In this document: positions 62,160 through 64,000 of the stretch, in pieces
Position numbering within the stretch: the first letter of the stretch is position 1
Layout of the letters: each line of letters opens with the position of its first letter
From: Adineta vaga
Taxonomy: Eukaryota > Rotifera
Direction: 5' to 3'
NCBI GenBank assembly: GCA_021613535.1
Contig: CP075495.1
Coordinates: forward strand, 8,680,001-8,744,000
Length of the DNA stretch: 64,000 nucleotides
Notes under the pieces: model-generated
What the model saw: the letters and a program-made list of their open reading frames with translations, nothing else
Told to the model about the DNA's origin: nothing
The model's database searches: none
Translations under genes and position numbers: made by a program

Positions 62160-62993
62160 AAAACAATACGTTTCATTTTTCATCTCTACAATATCTCATT
62201 TGATTATGTCTAGCTCTGATCTTCAAATCATATATGTCTGTGTCTATAGTTTCTTTTTCCTTTTGTGTTCGGATATTTTTCTTTTGTATGCACTATGTGT
62301 AGCAACTAGCGAAAAGATTAAAGTGTGTAGATGATGAAAAAAAAGAATAAAACAAAAATTTCTATGAAAATACATACTCTTATCTTTGTTGTGGAAGAAA
62401 CAATGCTTTTGTAAAAGTAGCATAGATTTAGTATTGACTATTGAGTATAAGTCGATTAAGTCAGTATGTGAAAACTGAATGAATGTGGATATGACATGAA
62501 TATGATATTAAAATTCTCTTGATTGTTATTTTGATTATTGAAAATCAGATAAGGATTTCTTTTCATGTTATTTTGTACACTCTATACCTATGAAAAATTT
62601 TCAGTGTAAAAGCATAAGAATCGATCGATATTTCGAAATTGCATCTAAGAAAATCCTTGCTGAGTCATTTCAATCTTTCTAGAAAAAAAAGAATATCATG
62701 TTTGTCATTTAAACAGAAAGAAAGAAAGAAAACATACTTCAATGACGTTTAATTAGATAGAACGCAATTTCTTCAATTGTTTCAAGTCTATTTGATTTAA
62801 AACATCGTCAAATACTTCATTCTCTCTTACGAAAAACTAATCCATCGTTTTATTGATCCACGTATATATACATTATTCATCAAATATCTACCCACCTTTT
62901 TCTTTTCTTCTCTTCCGATTCTTTCATCAGACATACATTCGTACAAAAAAAAAATATTTTAGGTGATTTCATTCTAGAAATCATAACGACAAA
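62160..62993. other. intergenic, no gene seen
   Basis: R2 3' flank with an AATAAAAC signal near 62347, then AT-rich DNA. TTTTAG and TTCTAG sites within 35 nt of the Kunitz ATG could accept the spliced leader. Confidence 0.5.
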
Positions 62994-63307
62994 ATGAATA
63001 AGGTGATTACAACGTTTATTATTCTTGCGTGCTACATGATCGTATTGATCAACTGTGAAAGACCAGCAGAATGTGAATTACCAGCGGTAACCGGTCCATG
63101 TCGAGCAATGTTTCCATCATTTTATTTCAATTCTACGACAGAACGATGTCTTGAATTTACTTATGGCGGTTGTGGTGGTAAGTGTAAATATTATTTTTCA
63201 TACAATCAAGAAGATTTTTATAATCTATTTCAGGAAATGATAATCGTTTTGAAACGGAAGAAGAATGTCTTCGTCATTGTGGAAATCAAACTACTCGTAA
63301 TGGTTAA
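62994..63307 (+). CDS. secreted single Kunitz-domain protease inhibitor
   Basis: Exons 62994-63177 and 63234-63307 give 85 aa. A signal peptide ([16 protein letters not shown]) is followed by one Kunitz/BPTI domain with all six Cys: [44 protein letters not shown]. The P1 position after GPC is Arg, predicting inhibition of trypsin-like serine proteases. The intron splits the domain after GGCG. An AATAAA signal lies about 90 nt after the stop. A general secreted inhibitor is the simplest reading. Confidence 0.92.
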
Positions 63308-63744
63308 ATCTATACAATGTATATATCATTTTCTTTTTCATTATCATGAAAAACTAATAATCTCAATATCAACTTTTCTCTTCATTGTATTCTTAATAAA
63401 GATAATCTAAATAAATTATAACATATGATTTTGTTCGTCTTTATCCTTTCATTCATCTGGTTGAATTGAATTATATCCTGTTTTCGAAAGAGGTCGTTGA
63501 TTATCAAATATTTGAGATTGGCTGAAATATACTAGTAACATTTTCTTATACATATTGATCATTTTTACCCGACCGACCGATTTGCACATAAGTTAAATAG
63601 GATTATTTGTTTATCATTTCAATTTTTTTCTCTTGGTCTCTATTCTTTTTCGATCATGATCTTTTAAGTTACTAGTAAATCTATCAAACATGAAATATTT
63701 TTGATGATCATCTGTATTATCGTCTGTTTAGAACTATTACCATC
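63308..63744. other. intergenic, no gene seen
   Basis: Contains polyadenylation signals for the Kunitz gene. A TCTGTTTAG acceptor ends at 63731, 13 nt before the CNOT7/8 ATG, a good trans-splice candidate. Confidence 0.5.
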
Positions 63745-64000
63745 ATGCCAGAAGAACCGATTCCTTCATATACAATTAAAGATGTTTGGGCACATAATGT
63801 GGAAGAAGAATTTCGTGCTATAAGAAAATTAATTCTTAAATATCCCTTTGTCGCTATGGTAAGCGATATTTGAAAAGAATCTTATAATCATTCGATGTTT
63901 TGTTTAGGATACGGAATTTCCGGGTATTGTTGTTCGTCCATTAGGAGAATTCAAAACTACAGCAGAATATCAATATCAATGTTTGAAATTAAACGTTGAT
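63745..64000 (+). CDS. CNOT7: CNOT7/8 (CAF1) deadenylase, 5' part
   Basis: Exon 1 (63745-63858) reads [18 protein letters not shown] and ends YPFVAM. Exon 2 from 63908 begins [15 protein letters not shown] and runs to the window edge at KLNVD. DTEFPG carries the first two catalytic acids of the DEDD exonuclease fold, and [14 protein letters not shown] matches CNOT7 closely. It is the catalytic subunit of CCR4-NOT, removing mRNA poly(A) tails. The gene is truncated by the window, not by mutation. Confidence 0.93.

Noticed and set aside
1-64000. CRISPR arrays, bacterial operons, viral or transposase genes
   Set aside because: No spaced direct repeats, Shine-Dalgarno-led gene strings, or transposase/polymerase motifs were seen.

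Overview
The window looks like nuclear DNA of a bdelloid rotifer. Protein genes are metazoan, split by many short AT-rich introns (mostly 45-80 bp), and include an innexin. Six copies of a spliced-leader (SL) RNA gene carry a 23-nt leader that, from memory, matches the published bdelloid leader at all but the first base. Base composition is AT-rich and intergenic DNA carries TA, CA and GA microsatellites. I see no transposon ORF and no bacterial operon.

Layout. 1-1.2 kb: 5' end of an unrecognised minus-strand gene. 1.2-4.58 kb: gene-free, microsatellite-rich. 4.58-6.52 kb: small-RNA locus with two tandem 790-bp units, each an SL RNA gene head-to-head with a U2 snRNA gene, ending in a head-to-head SL-SL inverted repeat. 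A second SL-SL inverted repeat lies at 11.7-12.08 kb. Between them is an ERG-type potassium channel (7.2-11.4 kb, +). 12.7-21.7 kb (-): full-length intersectin (2 EH, coiled coil, 5 SH3, DH, PH, C2). 22-31 kb: small MGC protein, secreted beta-helix protein, SOCS-box protein, innexin, acidic basic-tailed protein. 31.3-34.1 kb (-): SLC13 transporter. 35.4-37.4 kb (+): two CAP-domain secreted proteins. 37.8-40.5 kb (-): AATF, with a secreted-protein gene nested in an intron on the opposite strand. 41.2-47.6 kb (-): CBP/p300. 49.0-49.8 kb (-): Rab30-like GTPase. 50.0-53.6 kb (-): WDR24. 53.8-55.0 kb (-): SLC25A15-like carrier. 55.2-57.0 kb (+): ZDHHC3/7-like palmitoyltransferase built from micro-exons. 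57.3-59.9 kb (+): CBL. 60.8-62.2 kb (+): ribonucleotide reductase R2. 63.0-63.3 kb (+): Kunitz inhibitor. 63.7 kb to the end: CNOT7/8 (CAF1) deadenylase, cut by the window edge.

The protein genes are mostly single-copy housekeeping and signalling genes without an obvious shared pathway. The stand-out system is the SL RNA/U2 locus. It couples genes for the trans-splicing donor RNA and for the branch-point-recognising snRNA through about 130-bp divergent intervals of almost constant length. Exon joins below were derived by hand from GT/AG signals, reading-frame phase and family similarity. Those for KCNH, the beta-helix gene, the SOCS-box gene, innexin, ZDHHC, Rab30, RNR R2, the CAP genes and Kunitz sum to exact codon multiples.
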